Positions 1 through 7,065 of a stretch of 44,721 nt of DNA are shown here, piece by piece. The translations under genes and the position numbers were made by a program. The DNA lies in assembly GCF_000502955.1 (NCBI RefSeq), contig NZ_AYWO01000008.1, forward strand, positions 1 to 44,721. The letters are read 5' to 3'. Position 1 is the stretch's first letter, and every line of letters begins with the position of its first letter. The notes under the pieces were generated by a model. The model was not told the origin of the DNA and made no database searches. It saw nothing but the letters and a program-made list of their open reading frames with translations. The DNA comes from Mesorhizobium sp. LNHC252B00 (GTDB lineage: Bacteria > Pseudomonadota > Alphaproteobacteria > Rhizobiales > Rhizobiaceae).

Positions 1-209
1 GAGAAGGCCCCTAAAGAATCAACCTTTCCACTCAACGCAAGACTTACTCTTACTCATATGCGATTCCCCTGCCCTTGTGGGGAGGGCTAGAGTGGGGGTT
101 CTTCTTCGCAAGAATCCATATGCGATCCCCTCGGGGAAGCGGCCGGCGTCTTGTCGAAAACAGGCCGAGGGGCCATAAATCGATCCTCACCGGAATGCCG
201 GACACCGCC
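1..209. other. gap upstream of tRNA-Val, no gene seen
   Basis: No convincing gene on either strand. A G/C-rich hairpin-prone stretch lies around 70-101, and the short phrase CATATGCGAT followed by C-rich sequence occurs twice (near 56 and 117). The overlapping ORFs here have no recognisable family and no good ribosome site. Confidence 0.5.
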
Positions 210-238
210 TTGACTTACCGCACCCGCCTCCCTTATAT
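210..238 (+). promoter_or_regulatory. sigma-70-like promoter of tRNA-Val
   Basis: TTGACT (210-215) and TTATAT (233-238) are separated by 17 bp, a good match to a housekeeping -35/-10 pair. The tRNA begins about 31 nt after the -10 box, which leaves a short 5' leader. The assignment is by pattern only. Confidence 0.6.
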
Positions 239-268
239 CGCGGCTCGCTTGGCCTTCGGGCAACGAGC

Positions 269-343
269 GGGCGATTAGCTCAGCGGGAGAGCACACCCTT
301 CACACGGGTGGGGTCGCAGGTTCAATCCCTGCATCGCCCACCA
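269..343 (+). tRNA. tRNA-Val (anticodon CAC)
   Basis: A full cloverleaf can be folded by eye. The acceptor GGGCGAT pairs with ATCGCCC, the D-stem is GCTC/GAGC, the anticodon stem CACCC/GGGTG encloses TTCACAC, and the T-arm is GCAGG-TTCAATC-CCTGC. The discriminator is A and CCA is encoded. The anticodon CAC reads GUG valine codons. The 3' end is partly repeated at 4266-4284, which suggests that this tRNA gene may have served as an integration target. Confidence 0.96.
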
Positions 344-459
344 TTTTTCCTTACTGAAATTGCTGTCAACAAAAGCGAGCCGTCCACACCGTCACCGCAA
401 GGCTGTGCCCGCAAGGCCGTCGCTGAAGATGATCGGAGCGGCAACCACCTGCATCCGCC

Positions 460-969
460 TCAATCCGTCGGGCCGACGATTGCCGCCACCTCTTCGTCGG
501 ACAATGGCGGCCCCAGTACATCGAGCCCAAGTTCCCGCGCAACGGCGCCGAGACCGTCATGGTCGTCGGTCGTGAGCTGGCGTTCCTCGACCATCGAAAA
601 GAACCGTTCGAACCCCCCTGGCACCACGCTGATAGTGAGATGCACGGCATCGGGCCCAAAGCCGCGCCAGGTATGCGGAATGGATTTCGGCAGTAGAACC
701 GTGTCTCCGGCGGCCAAAGAGAAAGTCCGTTCCGGGGTCCACACCGCAATCCTGCCGTCCAGCACTTCAATGAATTCGTCTTCCCGATGATGCAGATGCT
801 TGGCGGGACCGAACCCGGGCGGCGCCCGATAGTCGAAGATTGAATAAGTGCCTCCCGAGCCGCTGGCTCGGACGTGACAGCGCTCGCCGAACGGGCTGAT
901 CGAAACGTCAGCGCATTGAACGGCGCGATCGAAACTCAATTCACCTGGAGTACTGATATTCAACTGCAT
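460..969 (-). CDS. cupin domain protein
   Basis: A 169-residue small soluble protein with a single conserved cupin barrel. The histidine cluster with a downstream acidic residue (HLHHREDEFIEVLDG) forms cupin motif 1. The later stretch GDTVLLPKSIPHTWRG forms motif 2 and supplies the last metal-binding histidine. Such proteins resemble quercetin-dioxygenase-like cupins, but the substrate cannot be inferred. The start at 969 is chosen because GGAGG sits five bases upstream; a longer reading frame to 1071 lacks such a site and has unusual N-terminal composition. It stands alone between the tRNA and a decayed region, so it may belong to an imported segment. Confidence 0.85.
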   Translation of the reverse strand: MQLNISTPGELSFDRAVQCADVSISPFGERCHVRASGSGGTYSIFDYRAPPGFGPAKHLHHREDEFIEVLDGRIAVWTPERTFSLAAGDTVLLPKSIPHTWRGFGPDAVHLTISVVPGGFERFFSMVEERQLTTDDHDGLGAVARELGLDVLGPPLSDEEVAAIVGPTD

Positions 970-1368
970 TGATGCCTCCATGGAATGTCCACCGGGACGG
1001 CACGAAGACGCGGTCGGCCAACAACAAAGCGTCGTCTTCCGAGCAGCAACTATGCACATCCATTGTGTCATCTGTGTGGATGCTCTTCGATCACGGTGTT
1101 AGCGGCCTCCAATTTGCCATTGCGGCGCAATGCGTGACGGTTCCGACAGAAACTCAAGCGCTCTCCCCGGAATTTGTTCGGCGTGATGGAAGCACGGACC
1201 GGTGCGTTGCCAGGTTTTCCACTGCCCGATGTCCGAAAGGACTACGACGGGCAATCCGGGATGAAGTAAAGTGCCATCTATATTTCTAAAATGTCACTGT
1301 TTGCAAAGCACCTGCGCAGTTTCGGACCACCAGTTGGGCAGCTGTTAATCGGCAGGCTGGATCGTCAT
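970..1368. other. gap upstream of cupin gene, no gene seen
   Basis: About 400 bases without a recognisable gene. It contains the upstream region of the cupin gene. ORFs crossing it on either strand have no family resemblance and no ribosome site. Confidence 0.5.
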
Positions 1369-1505
1369 TTATTCCCGCCGGGGAACAAACCAAGGCACCA
1401 GCGAGTTTCCTTCCGTCGCAACCTTTGAGGGAAAGCCATGTCCAGACTTCTGCTGGCGACCAGCGTCGCCGTTCTTCTTGCCGGCGGGCCGGCCTTTGCT
1501 GCCGC
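1369..1505 (+). repeat. duplicated leader and signal peptide of PepSY gene
   Basis: This stretch is a diverged copy of 5897-6030, the ribosome-binding region and first about 22 codons of the PepSY gene. Both copies share a GAGGGAAAGCC ribosome site followed by ATG. They encode MSRLLLATSVAVLLAGGPAF versus MSRLLLMTSVAVLLAGGPAF, with a run of 38 identical bases (1462-1499 and 5990-6027). After the signal peptide the copy at 1438 continues into unrelated sequence that encodes nothing recognisable. It is therefore an orphan secretion signal rather than a gene. Confidence 0.8.
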
Positions 1506-1596
1506 TCCGATCCTCGCACTGCTTCTGCATGGCGGCGGCGACCTCTCTTTGCTCCCTCTGTCGCATTGCTTCTTCAACCGTCAAATCTTTGCTCAT
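1369..1596 (-). pseudogene. small ORF, C-terminus lost at a recombination joint
   Basis: The first about 30 residues (beginning MSKDLTVEEAMRQREQ) are charged and helix-like and look like a genuine protein start. From about 1505 downward the frame runs antisense through the duplicated PepSY leader and encodes an unlikely composition, so the natural C-terminus seems to have been replaced. The ATG at 1596 overlaps the stop of the preceding small ORF in an ATGA arrangement. I do not recognise the family. The gene may be dead or may make a short peptide. Confidence 0.4.
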
Positions 1597-1739
1597 AGGA
1601 ACTGGCACACTTCGGAGCCGCTTCGGACCTTCATCTGCTCGAGTTCCCAGAACGAAACCTCGATGTGGTCATTGGCGCAGTAGACCGTGTTGCGCTCCGG
1701 TTCCAGCGCCCTGGCTTGCTTCACGGGACGGGACTTCAT
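1593..1739 (-). CDS. 48-residue small protein, possibly truncated
   Basis: The ORF starts at an ATG overlapping the stop of the upstream secreted-protein gene (ATGA at 1736-1739). Its product includes RNTVYCANDHIEVSFWELEQ. A diverged copy at 4318-4541 keeps this core (YTVYCANDHIEVSFWDLEQM) but continues for about 20 more residues (SYTSYSSALNFAQKNF and onward) before stopping. Homology between copies stops abruptly at 1598/4398, so this copy has probably lost its C-terminal third at a recombination joint. Conservation of the core between two diverged copies argues that it was a real coding frame. The family is unknown. Confidence 0.5.
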   Translation of the reverse strand: MKSRPVKQARALEPERNTVYCANDHIEVSFWELEQMKVRSGSEVCQFL

Positions 1740-1881
1740 CGAGCCTCACCTGCCATTTGCCCGACAGGTCGCTGACTGCTTCGTACGTTTGCCACTGATG
1801 CGTAGTCGCAGTAATGGAAGGTGGCGAGATAGTCGGGGAGTCCGGGCATGAACTCCTGTTGATGGGTCCAAGCTCTGCACT
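1598..1881. repeat. segmental duplication, copy A
   Basis: This segment matches 4398-4681 over nearly its whole length in the same orientation, with scattered substitutions and small indels. It carries the 3' end of the secreted-protein gene and the core of the 48-residue ORF. The other copy is frameshifted in both genes, so this copy is the better preserved of the two, apart from its left breakpoint. Confidence 0.85.
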
Positions 1882-2158
1882 CGGCCATGGAGGTCATGGA
1901 TTTCACCTGGGGGAGCTTGATTAGCTCCCCCTGTTTGGTCAGAAAGATTGTGACAGCGATGGCGGTGAACATGGCCCGGTCATCCATCGACTTAAGGCTG
2001 GCGACACAATAACCGCCGGGGTTGGGACGGACGTCGCCTGAGTCAACCTCGTTGGCATGGTCGGGGCCACAGAATCTGGCGATGCGGGAATCCGCTTTTG
2101 CAGCCGTTTGCGCTGCCAGAAGAAAAGCGAGAGCGACGATGAGCTTGGTGCGATTCAT
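1736..2158 (-). CDS. small secreted hypothetical protein
   Basis: A 140-residue protein with a clear Sec signal peptide (MNRTKLIVALAFLLAAQTAAKA). The mature part contains four cysteines (FCGPDH, GGYCVASL, AECRAW, HYCDYA), which suggests a disulfide-stabilised periplasmic protein. GGAGG lies five bases before the ATG. The stop overlaps the start of the next ORF by four bases, a sign of translational coupling. In the diverged copy at 4.6 kb, the last codons and the stop are preserved apart from a two-codon insertion, which supports this frame as coding. No family is recognised. Confidence 0.7.
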   Translation of the reverse strand: MNRTKLIVALAFLLAAQTAAKADSRIARFCGPDHANEVDSGDVRPNPGGYCVASLKSMDDRAMFTAIAVTIFLTKQGELIKLPQVKSMTSMAECRAWTHQQEFMPGLPDYLATFHYCDYASVANVRSSQRPVGQMAGEAR

Positions 2159-2248
2159 GTCGTCCTCCGTTTCATCCGGTGCTGCCGGGGGATCGCTTGG
2201 AAGCGACGGCCGATTGGGCTATGCTAGGAAGCGCGCCAAGAGGGTGAA

Positions 2249-3925
2249 ATGTCCCGAACGGCCCCTGAAATTGACCTGAAATCTGCTGAAACGGTCACGT
2301 TCCGCGGTTTTGTTTTTCTTGCGAACAGCAACGAACTCCGAACCATGGAAGGCAAAGCGGTCAATCTTCGCAGTCAGTCCGTCGAGGTGCTCTCCGTCCT
2401 CGCGGCGCGACCGGGCGAAATCGTGTCCAAGGATGCGATTATGCAGGCGGTTTGGCCCGATACCTTCGTGACCGAAGACAGCCTCACTCAATGCATTGCC
2501 GATATTCGCCGCGCATTGGCGGACGACGCGCACGTGATCGTGGAAACCGTCCCTCGAAGAGGCTACCGACTGAACGCCGATCCGTCGAACGCGGCGTACA
2601 CAAACGCCGCAGCCGGCACGGAACGTGCCAAGACGCGATTCTCGCAACGCGGCTTCATTCTTGCTGCACTCGTTCTCGTCGCGGCAGCGATCGGCGCCTA
2701 CTACGGCGCGGAAGCATGGCAAGCCGCTCCCGTTCGTTCGAGCGACATGCCCAGGATTGCGATCCTTCCCTTCGACGACATGAGTGCCGGTGCGGACAAG
2801 GGATATCTCAGCGATGCCGTTGCCGAGGGGATCATCACCGAGCTGGCGCGGAGCAAGACTTATGCCGTCATCGCCCGGAACTCGAGCTTCAGGTACCGCG
2901 GCCAGCCGGTTGACATTAGACAGATCGGCGATGAACTCAGCGTCGATTACGTGCTCGAAGGCAGCCAGCAGAAGATCGGAGACCGGCTGAAAGTGTCCGC
3001 CCAGTTGCTGAATGCGCATGACGGATCACATGTCTGGGCCAACTCCTACAACCGGGAGATTGGCGATCTTTTCGTCGTCCAGGAGGAAATCATCCGCACG
3101 CTTGCGGATCGGGTCGGAGTAAGGATCGAGCGACCCTTGCCACAGAGCGATGCCGCGCAGGTCAGCGCGCTCCGCTATTACCTGATAGGGAGGGCCAAGA
3201 TCGGAGAGGATATCTCAGCCGAGGGGACCGAGCTGTTAAGGCAGTTCAGCCTCAAGGCGATGGAAGCGGATCCGAACTCCCAGTTCGGCTATATCGGGCT
3301 GGCCTGGTCCTATCGCAATGACGCGGTATTCGGGTGGCACGCGCAGGAACACAACCGGGACGAGGCGTTGAAACTCGCTGCCGAATACGCCGACAAGGCC
3401 ATCCTGCTCGCTCCTGATAACGCTGGAGCGCATGAGGTCCGCGCCGAAATCCATACCGAAGCCGGAGAGGTCGAGCAGGCCCTTGCCCAGTACAATCAGG
3501 CGATCGCCTTGAACCCCAGCGACTCGCATATCCTCGTCATGAGTACGAACGTGCTGCTGTATGTTGGCCGCGCCGACGAAGCGATCGATCGGATCGAGCA
3601 GGCCAAGGGCATCGATCCCTTCCACCCTGACTGGTTCCACTGGCAGATGGGCTGGGCGCTCTGGGAAAAGAATGATTGCGGGGCGGCGCTGGCGGCGATG
3701 CGGAAAATGTCCAGAATCCCGAGCGGCGCACAGCGCATGCTTGCGGGGATCCACGCTTGTCTAGGAAACAAGCGAGAGGCAAAGGAAGCGCTTGCGGTGT
3801 TCCTCCAGAACACTCCCAGTGAATCCATCAGTAAAGAACGCAGGGAGTGGGACAAGATTTGGACCGCACCCGGAAGCCTCGACCGCTGGATCAAGCAGAT
3901 GCGGTTCGCGGGGTTGCCGGAGTGA
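2249..3925 (+). CDS. CadC-like membrane regulator with TPR domain
   Basis: A 558-residue one-component regulator. Residues about 15-110 form an OmpR/CadC-type winged helix (EIVSKDAIMQAVWP, then VETVPRRGYRL). One membrane segment follows at about 136-154. Residues about 165-290 resemble the FlgO/TolB-like domain seen in adenylate-cyclase-type rhizobial proteins (IAILPFDDMSAGADKGYLSD; YVLEGSQQKIGDRLKVSAQL; GSHVWANSYNREIGDLF). The rest carries tetratricopeptide repeats (PDNAGAHEVRAEIHTEAGEV; NPSDSHILVMSTNVLLYVGR). The DNA-binding part should lie in the cytoplasm and the repeats outside the inner membrane. GAGGG precedes the ATG. No target gene is obvious; the divergent secreted-protein gene (start 2158) shares its upstream region and is a candidate. 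Confidence 0.88.
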   Translation: MSRTAPEIDLKSAETVTFRGFVFLANSNELRTMEGKAVNLRSQSVEVLSVLAARPGEIVSKDAIMQAVWPDTFVTEDSLTQCIADIRRALADDAHVIVETVPRRGYRLNADPSNAAYTNAAAGTERAKTRFSQRGFILAALVLVAAAIGAYYGAEAWQAAPVRSSDMPRIAILPFDDMSAGADKGYLSDAVAEGIITELARSKTYAVIARNSSFRYRGQPVDIRQIGDELSVDYVLEGSQQKIGDRLKVSAQLLNAHDGSHVWANSYNREIGDLFVVQEEIIRTLADRVGVRIERPLPQSDAAQVSALRYYLIGRAKIGEDISAEGTELLRQFSLKAMEADPNSQFGYIGLAWSYRNDAVFGWHAQEHNRDEALKLAAEYADKAILLAPDNAGAHEVRAEIHTEAGEVEQALAQYNQAIALNPSDSHILVMSTNVLLYVGRADEAIDRIEQAKGIDPFHPDWFHWQMGWALWEKNDCGAALAAMRKMSRIPSGAQRMLAGIHACLGNKREAKEALAVFLQNTPSESISKERREWDKIWTAPGSLDRWIKQMRFAGLPE

Positions 3926-4317
3926 ACGGCTGTCCGTTTGCGGCCCGGCAGAAGTCCGATTGGCCGCATAGAACCGTTGAAGCCTTTGTGTTGCGGCGGT
4001 GGTCGCCCTCAAAGCAGGATCATCGTTCGAAAGGAAATGGTGGGTGCGGAAAGTCGGCAATGGGGCCGACCTGCGCCATGGTGCGCTCGCACCCCAACTT
4101 CTGGAACGGGCCCGACGGCTGCCGTTCATCGGCGATGCCTCGAACTTCCGCAGATGGCGCTAGTTGCTCGTTCGGATCGACGAGACGAATGGCTACACTC
4201 CAGCCGAACCGGGCTCTTCTGCCATTGGCGACCGCATGCTGATTGAGTTTTGACCCTAGCGGGTGCCCTTGCATCGCCCACCATCGATTTTCCTGAATGC
4301 CGCACTCCAAACCAGCG
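3926..4317. other. gap with degraded sequence, no gene seen
   Basis: About 390 bases without a credible gene. The minus strand has phrases such as GCERTMAQVGPIADFPHP that loosely recall repeat-borne pseudo-ORFs common in Rhizobiales, a weak impression only. The stretch ends with the tRNA-Val 3' fragment at 4266-4284. Confidence 0.4.
4266..4284 (+). repeat. tRNA-Val 3'-end fragment (possible att site)
   Basis: GCATCGCCCACCAT at 4271-4284 is identical to 331-344, the 3' end of the tRNA-Val gene. The preceding CCCT also matches apart from one extra T. A tRNA 3' end repeated in direct orientation about 3.9 kb away is the usual scar of site-specific integration. No integrase gene lies between the copies, so it would be a relic. 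Confidence 0.55.
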
Positions 4318-4541
4318 TCAGAAGCTACACCCCGCCCCTTCCCCACCAAAATTCTTCTGGGCGAAATTCAAGGCGCTGCTGTAGCTCGTGTAGCTCTGGA
4401 ACTGACAGACGTCGGAGCCGCGCCGCACCTTCATCTGTTCGAGATCCCAGAACGAAACCTCGATGTGGTCGTTGGCGCAATAGACCGTGTAGCGTAGCGT
4501 TCAGGGTTCCAGCGCCCTGGCTGCACGGGACGGGGCTTCAT
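4318..4541 (-). pseudogene. frameshifted copy of the small CANDHIEVSFW ORF
   Basis: This is the diverged partner of the ORF at 1593-1739. The start at 4541 is kept, but the frame carries a shift and an in-frame stop at 4501-4503. The last 60 codons are open and encode the conserved core plus a C-terminal tail ending in GGEGAGCSF, which the other copy lacks. It appears broken, though the tail probably shows the original C-terminus of the family. Confidence 0.65.
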
Positions 4542-4681
4542 CGAACAGTCGGCTCACCTGCCATTTGCCCGACAGGTCGCTGACTGCTTCGTACGTTAGC
4601 CACTGATGCGTAGTCGCAGTAATGGAAGGTGGCCGGAGAGTTCGCGCACGAACTCCTGTCGATGGGTCCAAGCTCTGCACT
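4398..4681. repeat. segmental duplication, copy B
   Basis: Direct, diverged copy of 1598-1881 with the same overall length but internal indels. An eight-base deletion relative to copy A, near 4650, shifts the frame of the secreted-protein remnant. Homology ends on the left at 4398, the breakpoint also seen in copy A. Confidence 0.85.
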
Positions 4682-4683
4682 GC
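4538..4683 (-). pseudogene. remnant of the small secreted-protein gene
   Basis: Only the 3' part of the gene seen intact at 1736-2158 is present. It begins in CRAWTHRQEF, shifts frame after a deletion and ends with the preserved phrase SSQRPVGQMAGE and a stop. The signal-peptide half is absent, replaced by the end of the next gene at 4700. Confidence 0.65.
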
Positions 4684-4699
4684 GCCGGTCGAGCCGCGA

Positions 4700-5053
4700 T
4701 CAGTGCTTCATCGAGTGCAGGATGGCCTGCATGTGCTCTTCCAGGTCGAGTTCACCCCGTGCCTCAATGGTCAACAGGTAATCGGCCTTGGCCCGGCGAT
4801 CGCCTCGGCTGATCGCAGGATAGGAGCAGATGGCCAGCAATGATTCCTGTTCAATTCGGTCTGCCGTCTTGCGTTCGTGGCTGCTACTGCCCGCTTGATG
4901 AACAACCCTGTGAAGCCCGACATAGGTGGCTTCATGGGCTCCGATCAGCGCCCGCAATTCGGGTGAGGCACCTTCCCCTTCAGCAAACGTCGGTTCAACG
5001 ACCGAGGCCACGGCGGTGAACGCAAGAAGTGTACGGCGGGTGACTTCGGGCAT
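4700..5053 (-). CDS. small exported hypothetical protein (Tat-like leader)
   Basis: A 117-residue protein that begins MPEVTRRTLLAFTAVASVVE, with a twin arginine ahead of a hydrophobic segment, so Tat export is plausible. The mature part is mainly helical and charged (SPELRALIGAHEATYVGLHR; HERKTADRIEQESLLAI). It resembles short rhizobial proteins of unknown function with an ELxALIxAHxAxY start. No catalytic motif is seen. An AGGGA lies a few bases before the ATG. Its 3' end abuts the truncated duplicate, so it may have been joined there by recombination, though its own frame looks intact. Confidence 0.55.
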   Translation of the reverse strand: MPEVTRRTLLAFTAVASVVEPTFAEGEGASPELRALIGAHEATYVGLHRVVHQAGSSSHERKTADRIEQESLLAICSYPAISRGDRRAKADYLLTIEARGELDLEEHMQAILHSMKH

Positions 5054-5056
5054 GCC

Positions 5057-5440
5057 TCATATCCCTGCTGTCTGATCATGCAGGCACACCATAGCACCGG
5101 CGCAACAGTTCGGAGAGATGCTCTGGGACGCGACCACACTGTCTGCTGACAAAAAGTCTTCGCTCCCGCAGCTCGCCATCCTGGGGCTGGCCGGTTGAGG
5201 GCCCTGAAAACCGAAAAGCGCGTAGCGCGTGGGGGCCCGCAAGCGACCCGCACCCCAGCGGCATGTGTGGCCTTAAGTCGCAATAACTGGCTTCCCAAAG
5301 CAGGACGTCGGGCTTCATTGACGCTGCGACCAACACCATATGGTGATCCACAGCCCTCCAAAACGAGAGAAGCTCGCCCTGACGCGGTCGCACTGCGGCC
5401 GTCAGCCGAAAATGGCTATGAACTAGGAACCTGAAAAACC
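5057..5440. other. gap, no gene seen
   Basis: About 380 bases. Several ORFs overlap on both strands, but none has a recognisable family, a signal peptide or a good ribosome site. Confidence 0.45.
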
Positions 5441-5674
5441 ATGCCTGAAAATATCAGACCAACTTCGAGAGACGTCCCCCTCATTCAGCTAGGCGTCTAT
5501 CAGTGCCGCTTCCCGGTGAGCGAAGACGCGTCAGTACCCGGCGGTTATCGTTTTTGTGCCGGGCCAACTTCGCAGGATCGCGTCTATTGCAATCACCACC
5601 ACGGCATCGTGACCGCCGTCGACCCTCGTCGAACCCGTTCAGGTCTCCACCCCGCTCAACGACGCGCCGCTTAA
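5441..5674 (+). CDS. short protein like the GcrA C-terminal domain
   Basis: A 77-residue ORF. Residues about 14-55 (LIQLGVYQCRFPVSEDASVP, then YRFCAGPTSQDRVYCNHHHG) match the cysteine/histidine pattern of the GcrA C-terminal region: C-R-W/F-P, then FC, then YC-xxHH. GcrA is the cell-cycle regulator of alphaproteobacteria that recruits sigma-70 RNA polymerase to methylated promoters. The N-terminal helix-turn-helix expected in full GcrA (about 160-175 residues) is missing and is not found upstream. The last about 18 residues look like out-of-frame sequence. It may be a stand-alone metal-binding mini-protein or a gene fragment. Confidence 0.45.
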   Translation: MPENIRPTSRDVPLIQLGVYQCRFPVSEDASVPGGYRFCAGPTSQDRVYCNHHHGIVTAVDPRRTRSGLHPAQRRAA

Positions 5675-5965
5675 GTCAAGCGGGCGGCGGCGCCTCGAAC
5701 AGGTAGCAAGGGCTCAGCGTGATGCGCTCCACATCAGTTGGGACATCGTCGGGGGCAACGACATGACGCGTGCGCATATAGCCCCCCCAATGAACCGCCA
5801 ACATCCTATGGCCACGAACTGTGAAGTGGCGCATCGTAGTTTTTTGGCGCATGGCTTTTTTCTTCCGGTTAACTGCAAATCAGCGGACTAGATGGTCATG
5901 CATTCCGGCAGCGGAACAAACCGGCACGCCAGCGAGTTTCTTGCGAGGAAAATTGAGGGAAAGCC
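5675..5965. other. gap upstream of PepSY gene, no gene seen
   Basis: About 290 bases with no gene recognised. The last 70 bases are the leader of the PepSY gene that also occurs at 1369-1437. Confidence 0.45.
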
Positions 5966-6223
5966 ATGTCCAGATTACTTCTGATGACAAGCGTCGCCGT
6001 TCTTCTTGCCGGCGGGCCGGCCTTTGCCGCGGACGATACGCCGCTGCCGCCACCCAATGCCAAGAAACTGTCGGAGATTCTCGCCAAGGTCGAAAAGCGC
6101 GACGGCTTTCTCTATGTGAAGGAGGTCGACTGGGACAGCGGCGCCTACACCGTCACCTACTACACGGCGGATAAGGCGAAGGTCGAGATCAACTATGATC
6201 CCGTGACGGCCGAGCCGAAGTAA
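5966..6223 (+). CDS. small periplasmic PepSY-domain protein
   Basis: An 85-residue protein with a signal peptide ending in GGPAFA. The mature part is a single PepSY unit: KLSEILAKVEKRDGFLYVKE, then a strand with DWDSGAYTVTYYTADKAKVE and a closing NYDPVTAEPK. Small secreted PepSY proteins are abundant in Rhizobiales and are thought to bind or inhibit other proteins; the partner is unknown. GAGGG lies six bases ahead of the ATG. The leader and signal peptide are duplicated at 1.4 kb. Confidence 0.85.
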   Translation: MSRLLLMTSVAVLLAGGPAFAADDTPLPPPNAKKLSEILAKVEKRDGFLYVKEVDWDSGAYTVTYYTADKAKVEINYDPVTAEPK

Positions 6224-6300
6224 CGGCTGTCGTCGAAGGCCGTTCGGACGCGAATTCATTGGCCGTTCCCATCGGCCTTTCCATGCTGGCGCAGCCCCTC

Positions 6301-6344
6301 ACCTGCCTGCCGGCATCCTCTCCCCGTATAGTGACGGGGAGAGG
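6301..6344. repeat. RIME-like palindromic intergenic repeat
   Basis: CCTCTCCCCG (6317-6326) and CGGGGAGAGG (6335-6344) form a perfect ten-base inverted repeat around an eight-base loop. The palindrome is preceded by a CTGCCTGCCGGCAT phrase typical of the Rhizobium-specific intergenic mosaic elements scattered in rhizobial genomes. A second C/G-rich phrase (CCCCTTTCTCCCCGC near 6410) may be the other half of the element. The rest of 6224-6579 holds no gene. Confidence 0.65.
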
Positions 6345-6579
6345 GACGCTCGCAGACGATTTCGCCAATCACCAACGTTGCAACGATGGTACGGGCATTG
6401 CGGCCAGCCCCTTTCTCCCCGCACTAAATGTCTGGCAGGACAATGAGGGGCGGCGCCGGCTTCGACAATTGACATCCGCCACGGGTTGGAAACGGTCGCT
6501 GGTATGAGGCGATTGCCCTGCCTGCCCTTGCGCCAGATCGTCTTTGATGGCTGATTATGGCCGTTGACTGCGCCGGGGG

Positions 6580-7062
6580 ATGGGCATGGCGACGGCGAAG
6601 CACGTGATGAAGCGCATATTGATGATGCTGGCCGGCTATCTCGTGGCGGTGCTGGTCGGCCTGATCTCAATCGCGGCGATCTATGCCGTGCTCAGTTCCT
6701 TGCCCAACTCGCCAAACTATTTCGACGTCATTGGCGTCTCGCCGATTGCGGTTCTGGTGGTGCCGCCGCTCGGCATGTTCGTTTATTTCCTGACGATTGT
6801 GGTGACTGCGCTACAGACGCTGATCTTCGCGCTGGTCGCCGAGTTCTTCTCGTTGCGCAATGTCCTGCTGCACATGGTTTTCGGCGCCGGTGCCGCGGTC
6901 GCCGGCTTCGCCCTGATCTGGCCAAGCGTACCGGAGGACATGGATACGCAACGCTGGGTCGACATCGGCATCATCGCCGCTGCCGGCCTTGTCGCCGGGT
7001 TGCTCTATTGGCTGATCGCCGGGCGGGACGCCGGCTTCCGGCGGCCGCTGCTGGAGCGCTAA
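6580..7062 (+). CDS. four-helix membrane protein of unknown function
   Basis: A protein of 160 residues, or 158 if started at the second ATG (6586). It has four hydrophobic segments: LMMLAGYLVAVLVGLISIAA, VSPIAVLVVPPLGMFVYFLT with the following stretch, LLHMVFGAGAAVAGFALIWP, and IGIIAAAGLVAGLLYWLIAG. No charged catalytic motif is visible. It converges on the L,D-transpeptidase gene with a three-base gap. Membrane proteins of this sort are common in Mesorhizobium; I recognise no named family. Confidence 0.72.
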   Translation: MGMATAKHVMKRILMMLAGYLVAVLVGLISIAAIYAVLSSLPNSPNYFDVIGVSPIAVLVVPPLGMFVYFLTIVVTALQTLIFALVAEFFSLRNVLLHMVFGAGAAVAGFALIWPSVPEDMDTQRWVDIGIIAAAGLVAGLLYWLIAGRDAGFRRPLLER

Positions 7063-7065
7063 AAA

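Noticed and set aside
1438..1683. 81-residue secreted protein starting at 1438
   Set aside because: Only the copied PepSY signal peptide is meaningful. The remainder is antisense to better-supported small ORFs.
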